From Oligoflexia bacterium (GTDB lineage: Bacteria; Bdellovibrionota_B; Oligoflexia; Oligoflexales; JAGOVF01), in contig JAUILP010000031.1 of assembly GCA_030432875.1 (NCBI GenBank), positions 1-38,517 of the forward strand: a stretch of 38,517 nt of DNA, given 5' to 3'. Every line of letters starts with the position of its first letter. Position 1 is the stretch's first letter. The notes under the pieces were generated by a model, which was not told where the DNA came from, did not search any database, and saw only the letters and a program-made list of their open reading frames with translations. The translations under genes were made by a program, and so were the position numbers. This document shows, piece after piece, positions 8,015 to 17,152 of the stretch.

Positions 8015-8497
8015 ATGTACCCAGGTTTTATTCCCTTTAGTCGCGGCAGCCTGATGATGGATACTGTTTTAATTGGTATGGCTCTTATACTGCCAGCGCT
8101 GGGCTACTCAATTTATAGGGTGCGTCAAGGCTCCTATAATACCCACCGTATTATCAATTCTGTCATCGGTTCTACACTTTTAGTCGTCGTGATCCTGTTT
8201 GAAATTGAAGTGCGTCTTTTTGGCTGGAGGCAGCAAGCAGAAGTTTCCCCCTATTTTGGTCCTGCGCTTTTTTGGGTTTTAGGAATACATATCTTTTTTG
8301 CAGTATCAGCATCAATCGCGTTAGTTCTGACTTTTTGGGGAACATTTCGGAATTTTAAAAATATAAATGGCAACTATAATTACCCATCTTCTTATAGAAA
8401 AAGTCACGCCAGGCTTGGTAAAATCACGGCGCTTCTTCTCATGACCACAACAATAACCGGAAGTATTTTTTATTATATGGCCTTTATTGCTATATAG
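8015..8497 (+). CDS. DUF420 family membrane protein
   Basis: This 160-residue protein has four hydrophobic helices (about 17-35, 47-65, 84-109 and 136-158). The pattern of an aromatic-rich helix, then GIHIFFAVSASIALVLTFW, then SYRKSHARLGKITALLL and an ITGSIFYYM end fits the DUF420 family. Members of that family are often encoded near cytochrome c oxidase or haem-related genes and carry conserved histidines like those seen here. The start ATG at 8015 follows an AGAAAAGAAG purine stretch. It is 124 bp downstream of the cytochrome-propeller gene and may be cotranscribed, which supports a link to respiratory chain assembly. It ends 25 bp from the convergent delta-60 lipoprotein gene. Confidence 0.8.
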   Translation: MYPGFIPFSRGSLMMDTVLIGMALILPALGYSIYRVRQGSYNTHRIINSVIGSTLLVVVILFEIEVRLFGWRQQAEVSPYFGPALFWVLGIHIFFAVSASIALVLTFWGTFRNFKNINGNYNYPSSYRKSHARLGKITALLLMTTTITGSIFYYMAFIAI

Positions 8498-8522
8498 TTT
8501 TTTTTAGAGCCTTAACCTCAAT

Positions 8523-11500
8523 TTATTCGCGGTTACCCATGGGGAGTATTTTAATCAGCGGGCTAGAAATTTTATCGTTAAAGCCTGAAAAAGCGCCGGA
8601 AACGTAAACAGTTTTTTCATCGGCCAAAATAGACCGCAAATCAGAATTGAAGCCAGTACCAATATCGAAATCACTATTTTTTTCTCCGTGAGCGGTTAAC
8701 CGGACAAATCTTATTTGTGAATTTCCTTTAAAAGTAGAAAATTGTCCCCCGACATAGACATCTTTGTTAAAGGGATCCAAGGCCAATGCTAAAACCGAAT
8801 TATTAAAGCCGTTTTCTAGATTAAGATCCGGAATAAAATCTCCAGAGAGAGAAATTTTTGTGAGGCGATTATAGGTTGCGCCATTAAAACTCGTAAATGC
8901 TCCGCCTAACCAAATCCCTTCTTCATCCTGACTCAAAGCATAAATGGTGCCATTAGCGCCTGAACCGACGGAAAAATTTGTATCGAGACTACCGTCATTC
9001 TTCAGTCTAATGATACGCCCGACATTTTGCCCATCATATTCTGTAAAAGCTCCAGCGACTAAAATATCACCCCCAGAGAGCGGTAAAAGGGCCCAAACAT
9101 CATTGTTAAACCCAGCGCCAGTCAAAAAAGTAGGATCCATATCGCCATTTGTGTTTAAGCGGACGATTTTGGAGGCCGTGCTCCCCTTATAAGTGGTAAA
9201 GCGTCCCCCTACATACAGCTGGGCATTATTTTCGTCAAAAGCGAGAGAAAGAATAATATTATTAAACCCAGAATCAAGAAAAAAGTTTGCTTCAATGGTT
9301 CCGTTTGTGTTCAGCGCTATCAGGCGGTTGGCGGCTGTCCCACTGAACGAGGTAAAGGCACCGCCAATATAGAGAGTTTGCTGCTGAGCATTAAAAGTTG
9401 CGGCGTAGGCAATATTATTTAGGCCTGAACCAATATTGAAGGAAGGATCAGCTTTGCCATTTGCATCTAGCTTAATGAGGCGATTAGCTGCCTTGCCGTC
9501 ATACATCGTAAAAGCACCGAACGCATAAATCTCACGGTCCAAATTTGGCGAAAGGATTTGGTATACCGTACTGTTAAACCCTGATCCCTCAGAAAAATAG
9601 TTTAGGCGTCCGCCACTAACGTCTGTGGCTAAGGCAAAATTTTGGCCGGAATTTTGATAACTGACAAAACTCCCCCCCCATAAAACTTCGCCCTGGCTCG
9701 TATAGGCTCCGGCGAGAGGAGTATTTTCAAATCCGATGCCGGTTTGGTAACTTGCATCTTCGCTGCCATCAGAAAATAGTTTTGCCGCGTAGCGATGGGT
9801 CAACCCGTTATAAGTCGTAAAATTGCCACCAATATAGAGTTCAGCATGGGTAGCCCCAAAATTAAGGGTGCGCACAATGTTGTTAAAACCAGAGCCATAA
9901 TAAAAATTGCTATCGAGAGATCCGTCATAATTCAAGCGCATGATGCGACTGGCGGCTATGCTCTGGTATGAAGTAAATTGCCCACCGACATAGAGTTTGT
10001 TATCTATATCATCGAGTAGCATTGTATAAACGGTATTATTGGTTCCTCCGCCATAACTAAAATTAGAGTCGATATCTCCAGATTCCGTCAAGCATATAAT
10101 GCGAGAGGCAGCGATGCCTTTATAAGTCGTGAATTGCCCACCTATATAGAGTTTCTTTTGAGCGGCATCAAAAGCAAGACTAAAAATGGAGTTATTAAAG
10201 CCTGCACCGACATCAAAGAGAGTATCTACGCTACCATCGTTATTTAAGCGAATGATGCGAGCAGAGTTTGTGCCGTTATAAATGGTAAAGGCTCCGCCCA
10301 CATATAAATCTCCTGTGCTGGGATCAAGTGCTACCGCATTTACGGTGCCATTAAAGCCTGATCCTACTACGAAGTTTGTGTTTCTAGAGCCATCACTATT
10401 TATGGAGACAATGCGTGCTGCTGCGGCGCCGTTGTAATTTGTAAAGCTTCCTCCAACATAGATAGTACCGCTACTATCTTCCGCTAAATCCATTACGGAG
10501 CTATTAAAACCTTGTCCCGAAGAGAAAGACGAGTCTAGAGAATAATCAGGAAAAAACCTTATAATTCTTTGCGCAAAATTATGGTCATATAAGCTAAAAT
10601 CACCACCAAAATAGAGTGAACCACTGTTATAAGTACTTTGCTTTATAACTCTCACGGCCCCATTAAATCCGCGCGTAAAATTAAATTGGTTCGATGCTAA
10701 GGGGGTTATTTCTATCTCCGCGCTTGGGGAGTAGTTATAAAGGGTATCATGCGCAAAAAGGGCATAAAAATAATGGGTTCCAGAACTCAGGTGGTCATCA
10801 TAAATTTCATTTTTTAGGGTATGTGAAACAACAAAGTGTTCGCCGTCAGGCAATAATCCTTGCTCATAACTGATGCCCGGGGATGGCACAAAACTTACCG
10901 CTTGCTCAGCTCTTCGAATTAAAAGAAACGAGGCAGCATCAGGATCGCTTTTTAACCACTTGATACGCCCCCCGTCCGTATAGGCTACCCCGGCAAAGCC
11001 ATTTGGGGTTAATGGACCTAGGGAATCATTTGTCCAGGTAACTTTATAGGCTGCAGCTGTAGGCATAAAATTTTCGACTAAATCACCGCCAATGAGGCAC
11101 AAGGTTATTTCCTGATTGAGTAGGGTACTTATATCCATAGCAAAAGCGTTTTTTGCTGGAATAGGTCCTAAATAGCTACCTTCATCGTCGCAGTCAACGG
11201 AAGCTGAATTTCCCATGTTATATTTGAAGAAATGAACCTCATCTCCAAGTACAGACAATGAAAAATTCACCTCTATGGATGGGTTACTTGGAACACCTTC
11301 CACCGTGAGCCCAGGAGGCGGGGTCCTATCTAAAATGATTCCTGGTGTTTGGGCGTAGGCTATATTGTCGGCGAGATCCTTAATTTCAAGACAGATATTA
11401 TAGGTTCCGTCAGCTTCAAAGTCAGGGTCGTTGGTCGCTGGGATACCTATCTTATAAGTTAGACTTGCATCACAAAGAGTGCCCGTTGGTACTAATTTGT

Positions 11501-12629
11501 ATTTAATCGTAGCGGTCTCGTTAATGCCAGGTTTAGCGATAATTGGCAAAGACGAATGGGTAAATTCAAAATTACTGATTATGCCATCTACGGCATCATT
11601 TATTTGTCCTACCTGGAGCAAAGCAGGTGCTGTGGTGTCCCAGGTGACAGAAACCTCAAGGGAGCTAGAATTGCCAGTTGCGTTGGTTGCCGTCAATCGA
11701 AGCTTATAAATCCCCTCATGATCTGCGGTAAATGTCGTGTTTTGACTTAAAGGAGCGCTCAAAATCACTGCGCCAGGCCCGCTAAGGACTTGCCATGAAA
11801 AACTTTCGGCGTCATCTATAGTTGGCATGAGCAAATATTCGGTGTGGGCAAAATGGTTAACATCGATAGAAATAATAGGTCCTGCCTTGCCCCAGTAAAA
11901 AGATATTTGGGAAGATGTTTTGTTCCCAGCGCGGTCTATCGCCTCAAACTCAGCTGTATAGGAACCAAATTTATTGGCTGAAATTTTAACGTTGTTGGGT
12001 GACTCCTCAGAAAAGGATATGACTCCTGGTCCTGTGAGCTTTTTCCAGCTCAAAGAAATTTCCTCATTGGCTGCCGCATTCACCAAAAAAGGTTGGTTAG
12101 TGGTTATGGTGCTTGGTGTCACTTTTAGGATGGGGGGGTGTGTATCTTTAATCCACTTGTAGCTAAATATAGATTTTAAAATACGCTCGCCATTTTTGAC
12201 GCCAATGAGACACAATTTTATTTCACCTTCACTAAGAAATGATACGTCAATATCAAGAGTTTGAGTAAATTTTTTTGTTTCGGAATAATTTTTTTCATTG
12301 TGACAATCAAGGGAGGCTGCTTCGCCGAGCATATAAGCGTATCCATCAAACACTGGATTGTTAACAATCTCACCTTTGAAAAACAATTCCGGTGAAACTG
12401 ATGGGGGTAGATTTTTTAATTTTACTTGGGTGGCAAGGCTATCACTTGCTTCCGGTGTTACAATGGTATTGTCATCTACAGGTTGCTCTACATTCTCTAA
12501 TCCTCCGTCCGGTTGAGTACTCACCCTAAGATTTTGACTGCTCTTTTTTTTGCTACAAGCACTAAAAAATACAACTGAGCTTAATAAAACCCAGGCCAAA
12601 ATATTTTGTAAATTCATCTTAAAACGCAT
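8523..12629 (-). CDS. Large surface lipoprotein with Ig/PKD-like domains and 14 delta-60 repeats
   Basis: The open frame extends to 12755, but the start at 12629 is preferred. A GGGGGAAG ribosome site lies just upstream, and the N-terminus becomes a lipoprotein signal ending in a FSAC lipobox (Cys25, then Ser). The product is 1368 residues. Residues about 170-340 hold two PKD/Ig-like domains (paired SWKKLTGPG and SWQVLSGPG motifs), followed by more Ig-like modules and a fibronectin-like module near 560-640. From about residue 650 to the end I count 14 units of about 50 residues built on GFN...LYVGG.FT.Y.G...RI.RLN.DGS.D..F, the delta-60 repeat. Fourteen could make two seven-bladed propellers. 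Outer-membrane display and adhesion or ligand binding are inferred. It lies 143 bp downstream of the HEAT-repeat gene. Confidence 0.85.
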   Translation of the reverse strand: MRFKMNLQNILAWVLLSSVVFFSACSKKKSSQNLRVSTQPDGGLENVEQPVDDNTIVTPEASDSLATQVKLKNLPPSVSPELFFKGEIVNNPVFDGYAYMLGEAASLDCHNEKNYSETKKFTQTLDIDVSFLSEGEIKLCLIGVKNGERILKSIFSYKWIKDTHPPILKVTPSTITTNQPFLVNAAANEEISLSWKKLTGPGVISFSEESPNNVKISANKFGSYTAEFEAIDRAGNKTSSQISFYWGKAGPIISIDVNHFAHTEYLLMPTIDDAESFSWQVLSGPGAVILSAPLSQNTTFTADHEGIYKLRLTATNATGNSSSLEVSVTWDTTAPALLQVGQINDAVDGIISNFEFTHSSLPIIAKPGINETATIKYKLVPTGTLCDASLTYKIGIPATNDPDFEADGTYNICLEIKDLADNIAYAQTPGIILDRTPPPGLTVEGVPSNPSIEVNFSLSVLGDEVHFFKYNMGNSASVDCDDEGSYLGPIPAKNAFAMDISTLLNQEITLCLIGGDLVENFMPTAAAYKVTWTNDSLGPLTPNGFAGVAYTDGGRIKWLKSDPDAASFLLIRRAEQAVSFVPSPGISYEQGLLPDGEHFVVSHTLKNEIYDDHLSSGTHYFYALFAHDTLYNYSPSAEIEITPLASNQFNFTRGFNGAVRVIKQSTYNSGSLYFGGDFSLYDHNFAQRIIRFFPDYSLDSSFSSGQGFNSSVMDLAEDSSGTIYVGGSFTNYNGAAAARIVSINSDGSRNTNFVVGSGFNGTVNAVALDPSTGDLYVGGAFTIYNGTNSARIIRLNNDGSVDTLFDVGAGFNNSIFSLAFDAAQKKLYIGGQFTTYKGIAASRIICLTESGDIDSNFSYGGGTNNTVYTMLLDDIDNKLYVGGQFTSYQSIAASRIMRLNYDGSLDSNFYYGSGFNNIVRTLNFGATHAELYIGGNFTTYNGLTHRYAAKLFSDGSEDASYQTGIGFENTPLAGAYTSQGEVLWGGSFVSYQNSGQNFALATDVSGGRLNYFSEGSGFNSTVYQILSPNLDREIYAFGAFTMYDGKAANRLIKLDANGKADPSFNIGSGLNNIAYAATFNAQQQTLYIGGAFTSFSGTAANRLIALNTNGTIEANFFLDSGFNNIILSLAFDENNAQLYVGGRFTTYKGSTASKIVRLNTNGDMDPTFLTGAGFNNDVWALLPLSGGDILVAGAFTEYDGQNVGRIIRLKNDGSLDTNFSVGSGANGTIYALSQDEEGIWLGGAFTSFNGATYNRLTKISLSGDFIPDLNLENGFNNSVLALALDPFNKDVYVGGQFSTFKGNSQIRFVRLTAHGEKNSDFDIGTGFNSDLRSILADEKTVYVSGAFSGFNDKISSPLIKILPMGNRE
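8526..10690 (-). repeat. Coding repeat block: 14 delta-60 units
   Basis: About 2.16 kb encodes 14 tandem units of roughly 150 bp. The encoded consensus is G-F-N at the start, a V-G-G-x-F-T-x-Y core, then R-I-x-R-L and D-G-S-x-D. Units 7 and 12 are the most divergent and the last is truncated after its core. Conservation is at the protein level; the DNA of neighbouring units has drifted, arguing for old duplications rather than recent expansion. Confidence 0.8.
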
Positions 12630-12772
12630 GATATCTTCCCCCAGTTTATTAGGGATATCGGTATAATCATAAAAAAAATTAGTACATATTGACAAAAATT
12701 GACTTATTTTGATTGGATATTTTTCTAAGCATGAACGCTTAAAAAAGGCAGCCATTAAGATCTACTCTGACT

Positions 12773-15535
12773 CTAACCGGCCTTACGGATTTTTTCTGAA
12801 ACACCCTCAAATGACTTTTGGCAGATTTTTACGATGTCTTTTATGAGGAAGAATGATTTTTCACGTATAGCGATTAAGTCGGAAATTTCCAGCATCATAC
12901 CGCGGTGGGCGGCATCATTGCGCAGTGACTGTAATTCATTCATCTTTGCCGCTATAAAACAGATTTGTCGGGGAGAAATCCCCGGTAATTTCATCAGTGG
13001 TTCGATACGTCGATGATTCACTTCAATTTGCCTAAAAAACATCAACAAAATGAGTGCCCAAGCTCTCAGGCCATCAACGGTTTGAAACTGTTGATTGCAA
13101 ATGCGTCCTGTTAATATGTCCTGGCAAATTTGACTGAGTTTAAACATCGGAAATTTATTTTGCGGAAAGTACTCCTCACACTGTAAAATTCGTGCGGGAT
13201 TTTTTGGGAGTTGGCGTGGATTGTCAAAGCCAAACAAATAAATGCGTGACTGCATTTTTGTTAAGTTATTTTGGTTATCACTATAAAAAAGTACGGGCCC
13301 TAGGTGAGTGTGCAATAAGATGTCAATTGCCTTCACATACTCAACAAGAATTGTGGATTTATCGACGCGATTGTGAAATATCTTCGGATATTTAAAAACG
13401 GTTTCGGTATTTCTCAAAGCTGATTGCGTTGTTTCTGGAAAAGACATATAACTTGGAAAAGATGCCACCAAATCTAAATCAATATCGTTATCATTTGCCT
13501 CAATATTTAAAAGTTTTAAATTTCGTTCATTTGTTAGCGGTTTATTATTTATATTGATTCTATCGCGAAAATTTACGAAAGCATCGAGAATATCTTCATC
13601 CTCTTCATGTTGTATACTTTTAGAGATCGTTTGGCCAAACTCGCTGTAATTTTTATTCGGTTCAGGTTCAATTGCTCGTAAAATTTTTAATTTTCTGCGT
13701 TTATCAATAGCTTTATGGTCTAACACCTTCAATAGAACTTGATGCGCGTATTTTTTGTGAGATTTGCTCAAGGAATCTAAGCTACGCTCAGCTATAGCAA
13801 AATTTTCGCGCGTAACATAATCAAAGAGAACCTCTGCAATAGGTGGGCTCATATTGTTTTTAGCCGCAGCTACTGCTAATAGTTTAAAGCTATAGTCCTT
13901 ACTCGTTAGGTAGTATTCAATAAACTCGCAAGAATTTACCCAGGTGGCGAGTGTTAAAATTTTTAATACTGGCTCCGCACTGCTATGCAAATTTTCTAAG
14001 CTTAGGTTACTGAGGAAATCAGCATTAGTGATGCTCCCATCCTCTAATTGAGAAAGATACCATAAAATGTCTTTAATTTGGCTAGGGTCTTTTTTCTCCA
14101 TGGCCGCTATTATGAGTTCATCAACCAAAAGTTTTGTTGCATCAGGTGAGCTGAGTTGCTTGAGTGCCAAATAAAGGTTATTTGGGTGGTTTGGCCGTTT
14201 ATTTAGGGTCTTGCGAACAAAGTCTATAAAATGATGGTCAGAATATTTGAGCTGCCCCATAGCTCTGATCGCTCTCTCTTTGGTTGCCTCTAAAGGAGTG
14301 TTTTGGGCATGCTTAATTAATTCCGTCTGAAGTTTTTGTATATTACCAACAGATAAAGCCTCAATATGCCGCCAAGAAACTAAGGTATTAATTATATCAA
14401 TATCACCACTAGGTTTATCACCGTTACCTGATAAATTATCTAAAAATTTATCGAATAGATCTTGGGTAAAGAGTAACGGTGCTAGGCTATCCATAAATTT
14501 GTCCGGTATTTTCATAAAGAAATTATTGACAAAGCTAGGATCTTCTTGCCCATGAAGGCGCGTAAGCGTTACTATTTCTGCTATTTTTATATGCTGGCAT
14601 TTGCTGAGCATGAACTTTAGATCATCTTTTGCATGTTGGGCATCAAAAAAAGCGATTCTTACCAGAGCCTCTTTATTTGGCTCAATTTCATTTGCCAAAC
14701 TAAGTTTTAGAAAATGGTTCCACAAAGTGTTGGATCTTAGCTCTCGTAATGTGCTCAAAATGGATTGTTGCTGTGCATTATTTTTACCTAGGCAAAAAGA
14801 CTTTAACAAATCAACACCGTCGATTTTTTGCCGATAATGGATCCTATTTTTAGCAATTTCAACCAAATCTCTGATGATAATGTCATGGATTTTGGCTAAT
14901 TTATCAAGAGACGAAAGAGCCTCTAAACTTCCAATTTTTCCCGCGGCAATAATGGCAGCGAACACGAGTTCAGGGCAATGTTCGTGAGTATTCACTGTCA
15001 GAAAGTCTTTGATAAAATGAAAATTTTTAGAGTTTCCCGACGCCCCAAGGGCGCTAATAATACTGGGCATTTGTGCAGATAAATTTTCTGCCGAATGTGT
15101 CTGCAAAATTTTAGGTAAAAAATTAAAATCTGAATGTAAGAAAGTATTTGATAGAGAAAAAAGCGCCTCGCGATAAAGAGGATGGCCCATGTTTTTGGCA
15201 ATATTAATAAGGTACATATGTCCAGAAAGAGACTGGCTTTTACCTAAAGAAAAACATGCCTCGCGCGCTAAAGGAAGATCGATCTCGTTTCGGCTTATAT
15301 TTATTAGGAATTCTGTAATGCGAAAGTCATCGACGCTGCTTAGAGCTTCTATTATTTGAAATTTTGTTTCGCGCCACATAAGTAAAGGAAAAATTTCAAT
15401 GAGGACACGAGCTCCGTCTGCGCCTCCGCGCGTAACAAGGCCGTAGATAGCCTGTTCCCTAAGGCTTTGATCATCTGTACTTTCGATGATGTGCAGAAGA
15501 TCTTCGTATTTTATTTGCTTTTTGCTTTTTCTCAT
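12773..15535 (-). CDS. HEAT-repeat protein with C-terminal HEPN-like domain
   Basis: This encodes 920 residues with no signal peptide or membrane segment, so it is predicted cytoplasmic. Residues about 1-640 are repeated helical pairs of HEAT type (for example SLREQAIYGLVTRGG, LAREACFSLGKS, TKERAIRAMGQL). The C-terminal third, about 690-910, is a different helical domain. It contains LRNDAAHRG, with Arg872, Asn873 and His877 forming the RNxxxH motif seen in many HEPN-fold domains, some of which are RNases. The start has an AGGAGA site upstream. HEAT arrays normally mediate protein or nucleic-acid contacts, so a scaffold joined to a possible RNA-cleaving or RNA-binding domain is the best reading. 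It could equally be an inactive HEPN-like interaction domain. Confidence 0.75.
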   Translation of the reverse strand: MRKSKKQIKYEDLLHIIESTDDQSLREQAIYGLVTRGGADGARVLIEIFPLLMWRETKFQIIEALSSVDDFRITEFLINISRNEIDLPLAREACFSLGKSQSLSGHMYLINIAKNMGHPLYREALFSLSNTFLHSDFNFLPKILQTHSAENLSAQMPSIISALGASGNSKNFHFIKDFLTVNTHEHCPELVFAAIIAAGKIGSLEALSSLDKLAKIHDIIIRDLVEIAKNRIHYRQKIDGVDLLKSFCLGKNNAQQQSILSTLRELRSNTLWNHFLKLSLANEIEPNKEALVRIAFFDAQHAKDDLKFMLSKCQHIKIAEIVTLTRLHGQEDPSFVNNFFMKIPDKFMDSLAPLLFTQDLFDKFLDNLSGNGDKPSGDIDIINTLVSWRHIEALSVGNIQKLQTELIKHAQNTPLEATKERAIRAMGQLKYSDHHFIDFVRKTLNKRPNHPNNLYLALKQLSSPDATKLLVDELIIAAMEKKDPSQIKDILWYLSQLEDGSITNADFLSNLSLENLHSSAEPVLKILTLATWVNSCEFIEYYLTSKDYSFKLLAVAAAKNNMSPPIAEVLFDYVTRENFAIAERSLDSLSKSHKKYAHQVLLKVLDHKAIDKRRKLKILRAIEPEPNKNYSEFGQTISKSIQHEEDEDILDAFVNFRDRININNKPLTNERNLKLLNIEANDNDIDLDLVASFPSYMSFPETTQSALRNTETVFKYPKIFHNRVDKSTILVEYVKAIDILLHTHLGPVLFYSDNQNNLTKMQSRIYLFGFDNPRQLPKNPARILQCEEYFPQNKFPMFKLSQICQDILTGRICNQQFQTVDGLRAWALILLMFFRQIEVNHRRIEPLMKLPGISPRQICFIAAKMNELQSLRNDAAHRGMMLEISDLIAIREKSFFLIKDIVKICQKSFEGVSEKIRKAG

Positions 15536-16000
15536 TTCTGCTTCTCCTGCACGTTTTATAGAATTGGCGCGTTATCTTTTTGTGGCTCAGAGATTATTCT
15601 CTCACTAAAAAAATGTTAGGCTAACGTGTGATAGTTTATAAGGTTCCGATAAATCCAAGCCTTCACCTCTGTCAGCTAGAAGATGAAATTAAAGCTTATG
15701 GCATAGTGCTTAGTGCGTTATCGGTCAAAAATATGAAACAATGACCAAAACTTGATAAAAAGGCGTGTTTTTTTATTATTTGGGAAAATGCTTGGGTTTG
15801 AGTGTGCATTTTGAGCTTGCGAACAAGCGAGGGTCAAACGGAAAATCCACGTAATTTAATCCCCGCAAGGATCACTCGTCCGGGGCTTTGATTCCATCTA
15901 GGACGCGTTACCCTCTGAGCGGAAACTCGTTAATTTTTTCATGGGGATAGGGTTGAATGTTGTGGAGAAACCATCCAACCCAATTAAAGGACAGTCTCGG
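15536..16000. other. Intergenic region with small hairpins
   Basis: This 465-bp gap separates the cyclophilin stop codon from the HEAT-repeat gene; both genes are on the minus strand. Bases 15540-15700 are the likely promoter area of the HEAT gene. Three short hairpins are visible. GCTTG/CAAGC lies at 15815-15828 with a CGAA loop. CCCCG/CGGGG lies around 15862-15886. GGGTTG/CAACCC lies around 15950-15979, near the end of the cyclophilin gene. None has a clear T-tract, so they are not convincing terminators. I see no gene. Confidence 0.4.
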
Positions 16001-16843
16001 TTACATTGGGCCCTTGGAAAACTGAAAAGTTTCAACAGAAAATTTCCCTTTTTCAATAACTCCCATCGCACTAATCATGCCAGTTTTTTTATCTTTGAAT
16101 TTAGCTTCATAGGCAACGGCGCCTTTATTTCCTTTGGACCGAGCTTCTTTTATAACGATATCTTCTAAAGGTCCCATGGAAAGAGACTCAGCAAAACTTG
16201 CAATAAGCTTTTTGATGGTAGCCTTTGTCATGTCTTCGAGTTCTTTTTCATTTAATTCTTTAATTTGCGCGACCTCGACGGGCTTGAACCAGTCGCCCAT
16301 GATTTCTAGCTTCTTGATTTTTATTTCTTTTTTGGGTTTGCTGCCATCTGTTTCTACTTTGGCTATTTTATTGGCGACATCCATGCCCTTAGTAATCTCA
16401 CCAAATACGGTGTGCCGGTTGTCTAAGTGGGCTTGGGGAGCCACGGTGATGAAAAACTGGCTACCATTGGTATTGGGGCCAGAATTAGCCATTGATAAGA
16501 TCCCGGGTTTATCATGCTTGAGATCTTTATGAAACTCATCTTGGAATGTATAGCCAGGCCCGCCAGTTCCATCACCTTTAGGGTCTCCTGTTTGAATCAT
16601 AAAGTTAGGGATGACGCGGTGAAAAATGATCCCATCATAGAAGCCTTTTTTGGCAAGATTCACAAAATTACTAACCGTTACGGGCGCTTTGTCATGAAAT
16701 AAAATACCTTCCATTGTCCCCATTGTCGTCTCAATTTTAAATTTAAGCGTTTTTTCCTCCTCAGCAAATACTTGCCCACCGCTAACCAAAACAAATTGGC
16801 TAAGGAAAACCAAAATAAAGCTCAATCTCGAAAACATTGCCAT
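16001..16843 (-). CDS. Periplasmic cyclophilin-type peptidyl-prolyl isomerase with C-terminal extension
   Basis: This encodes 280 residues with a signal peptide (about 1-27, cleavage near VFA-E). The cyclophilin domain spans about 34-188 and keeps the key motifs: [15 protein letters not shown] with catalytic Arg76, the NGSQFFIT stretch, and the [10 protein letters not shown] stretch. It would catalyse cis-trans isomerisation of prolyl bonds, here probably during folding of periplasmic and outer-membrane proteins. Residues about 190-280 form a lysine-rich extra domain not found in minimal cyclophilins. The first ATG at 16843 is chosen because an AAGGGA site lies 5 bases upstream; a second ATG two codons later is possible. 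It is transcribed divergently from a small secreted protein. Confidence 0.93.
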   Translation of the reverse strand: MAMFSRLSFILVFLSQFVLVSGGQVFAEEEKTLKFKIETTMGTMEGILFHDKAPVTVSNFVNLAKKGFYDGIIFHRVIPNFMIQTGDPKGDGTGGPGYTFQDEFHKDLKHDKPGILSMANSGPNTNGSQFFITVAPQAHLDNRHTVFGEITKGMDVANKIAKVETDGSKPKKEIKIKKLEIMGDWFKPVEVAQIKELNEKELEDMTKATIKKLIASFAESLSMGPLEDIVIKEARSKGNKGAVAYEAKFKDKKTGMISAMGVIEKGKFSVETFQFSKGPM

Positions 16844-17152
16844 AGAAATCCCTTCATGTTTTTAAAAAAAGTTAAAATACAAAAATACACGTTTCACAAA
16901 ATTTGAGCAAGATAAGTCAACTAAATCAGGGGGGGCTACCCTAAATCAAGCGAAAAATCAGCCAAAACGCCATAGGGTTGGGAAAAGTAAAGAAATATTG
17001 AAGTCACATATGCTTTATCCCATAAAAAGCCAAATTCGAGGGTTGCAAATGTCTGAGTGCATTGATGTGCTTGACAAACGGGCTTCAATCAAGCAGGCTC
17101 TCATGTAACAAATATCTTTTGGATACAACAAAATTTTAAAAAGGAGTTGGAA
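16844..17152. promoter_or_regulatory. Divergent promoter region with spaced direct repeat
   Basis: This 309-bp gap lies between divergent genes. CTAAATCA occurs at 16921-16928 and again at 16941-16948, exactly 20 bp apart, about two helical turns, with a G-rich stretch between the copies. A plus-strand candidate promoter is TTGAAG at 16998-17003, a 17-nt spacer and CATAAA at 17021-17026. A perfect TTGACA at 17071-17076 has no matching -10 box at normal spacing. Confidence 0.35.

Noticed and set aside
12630..12755. N-terminal extension of the delta-60 lipoprotein
   Set aside because: The start at 12629 has a good ribosome site and gives a normal lipoprotein signal; the extension would place 42 extra residues before it.
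15815..15980. Hairpins between the cyclophilin and HEAT genes as terminators or an RNA gene
   Set aside because: Stems are only 5-6 bp and none is followed by a T-tract on the relevant strand.
17071..17076. Perfect TTGACA box as promoter of the small secreted protein
   Set aside because: No acceptable -10 sequence lies 15-19 bases downstream; an alternative pair further upstream fits better.
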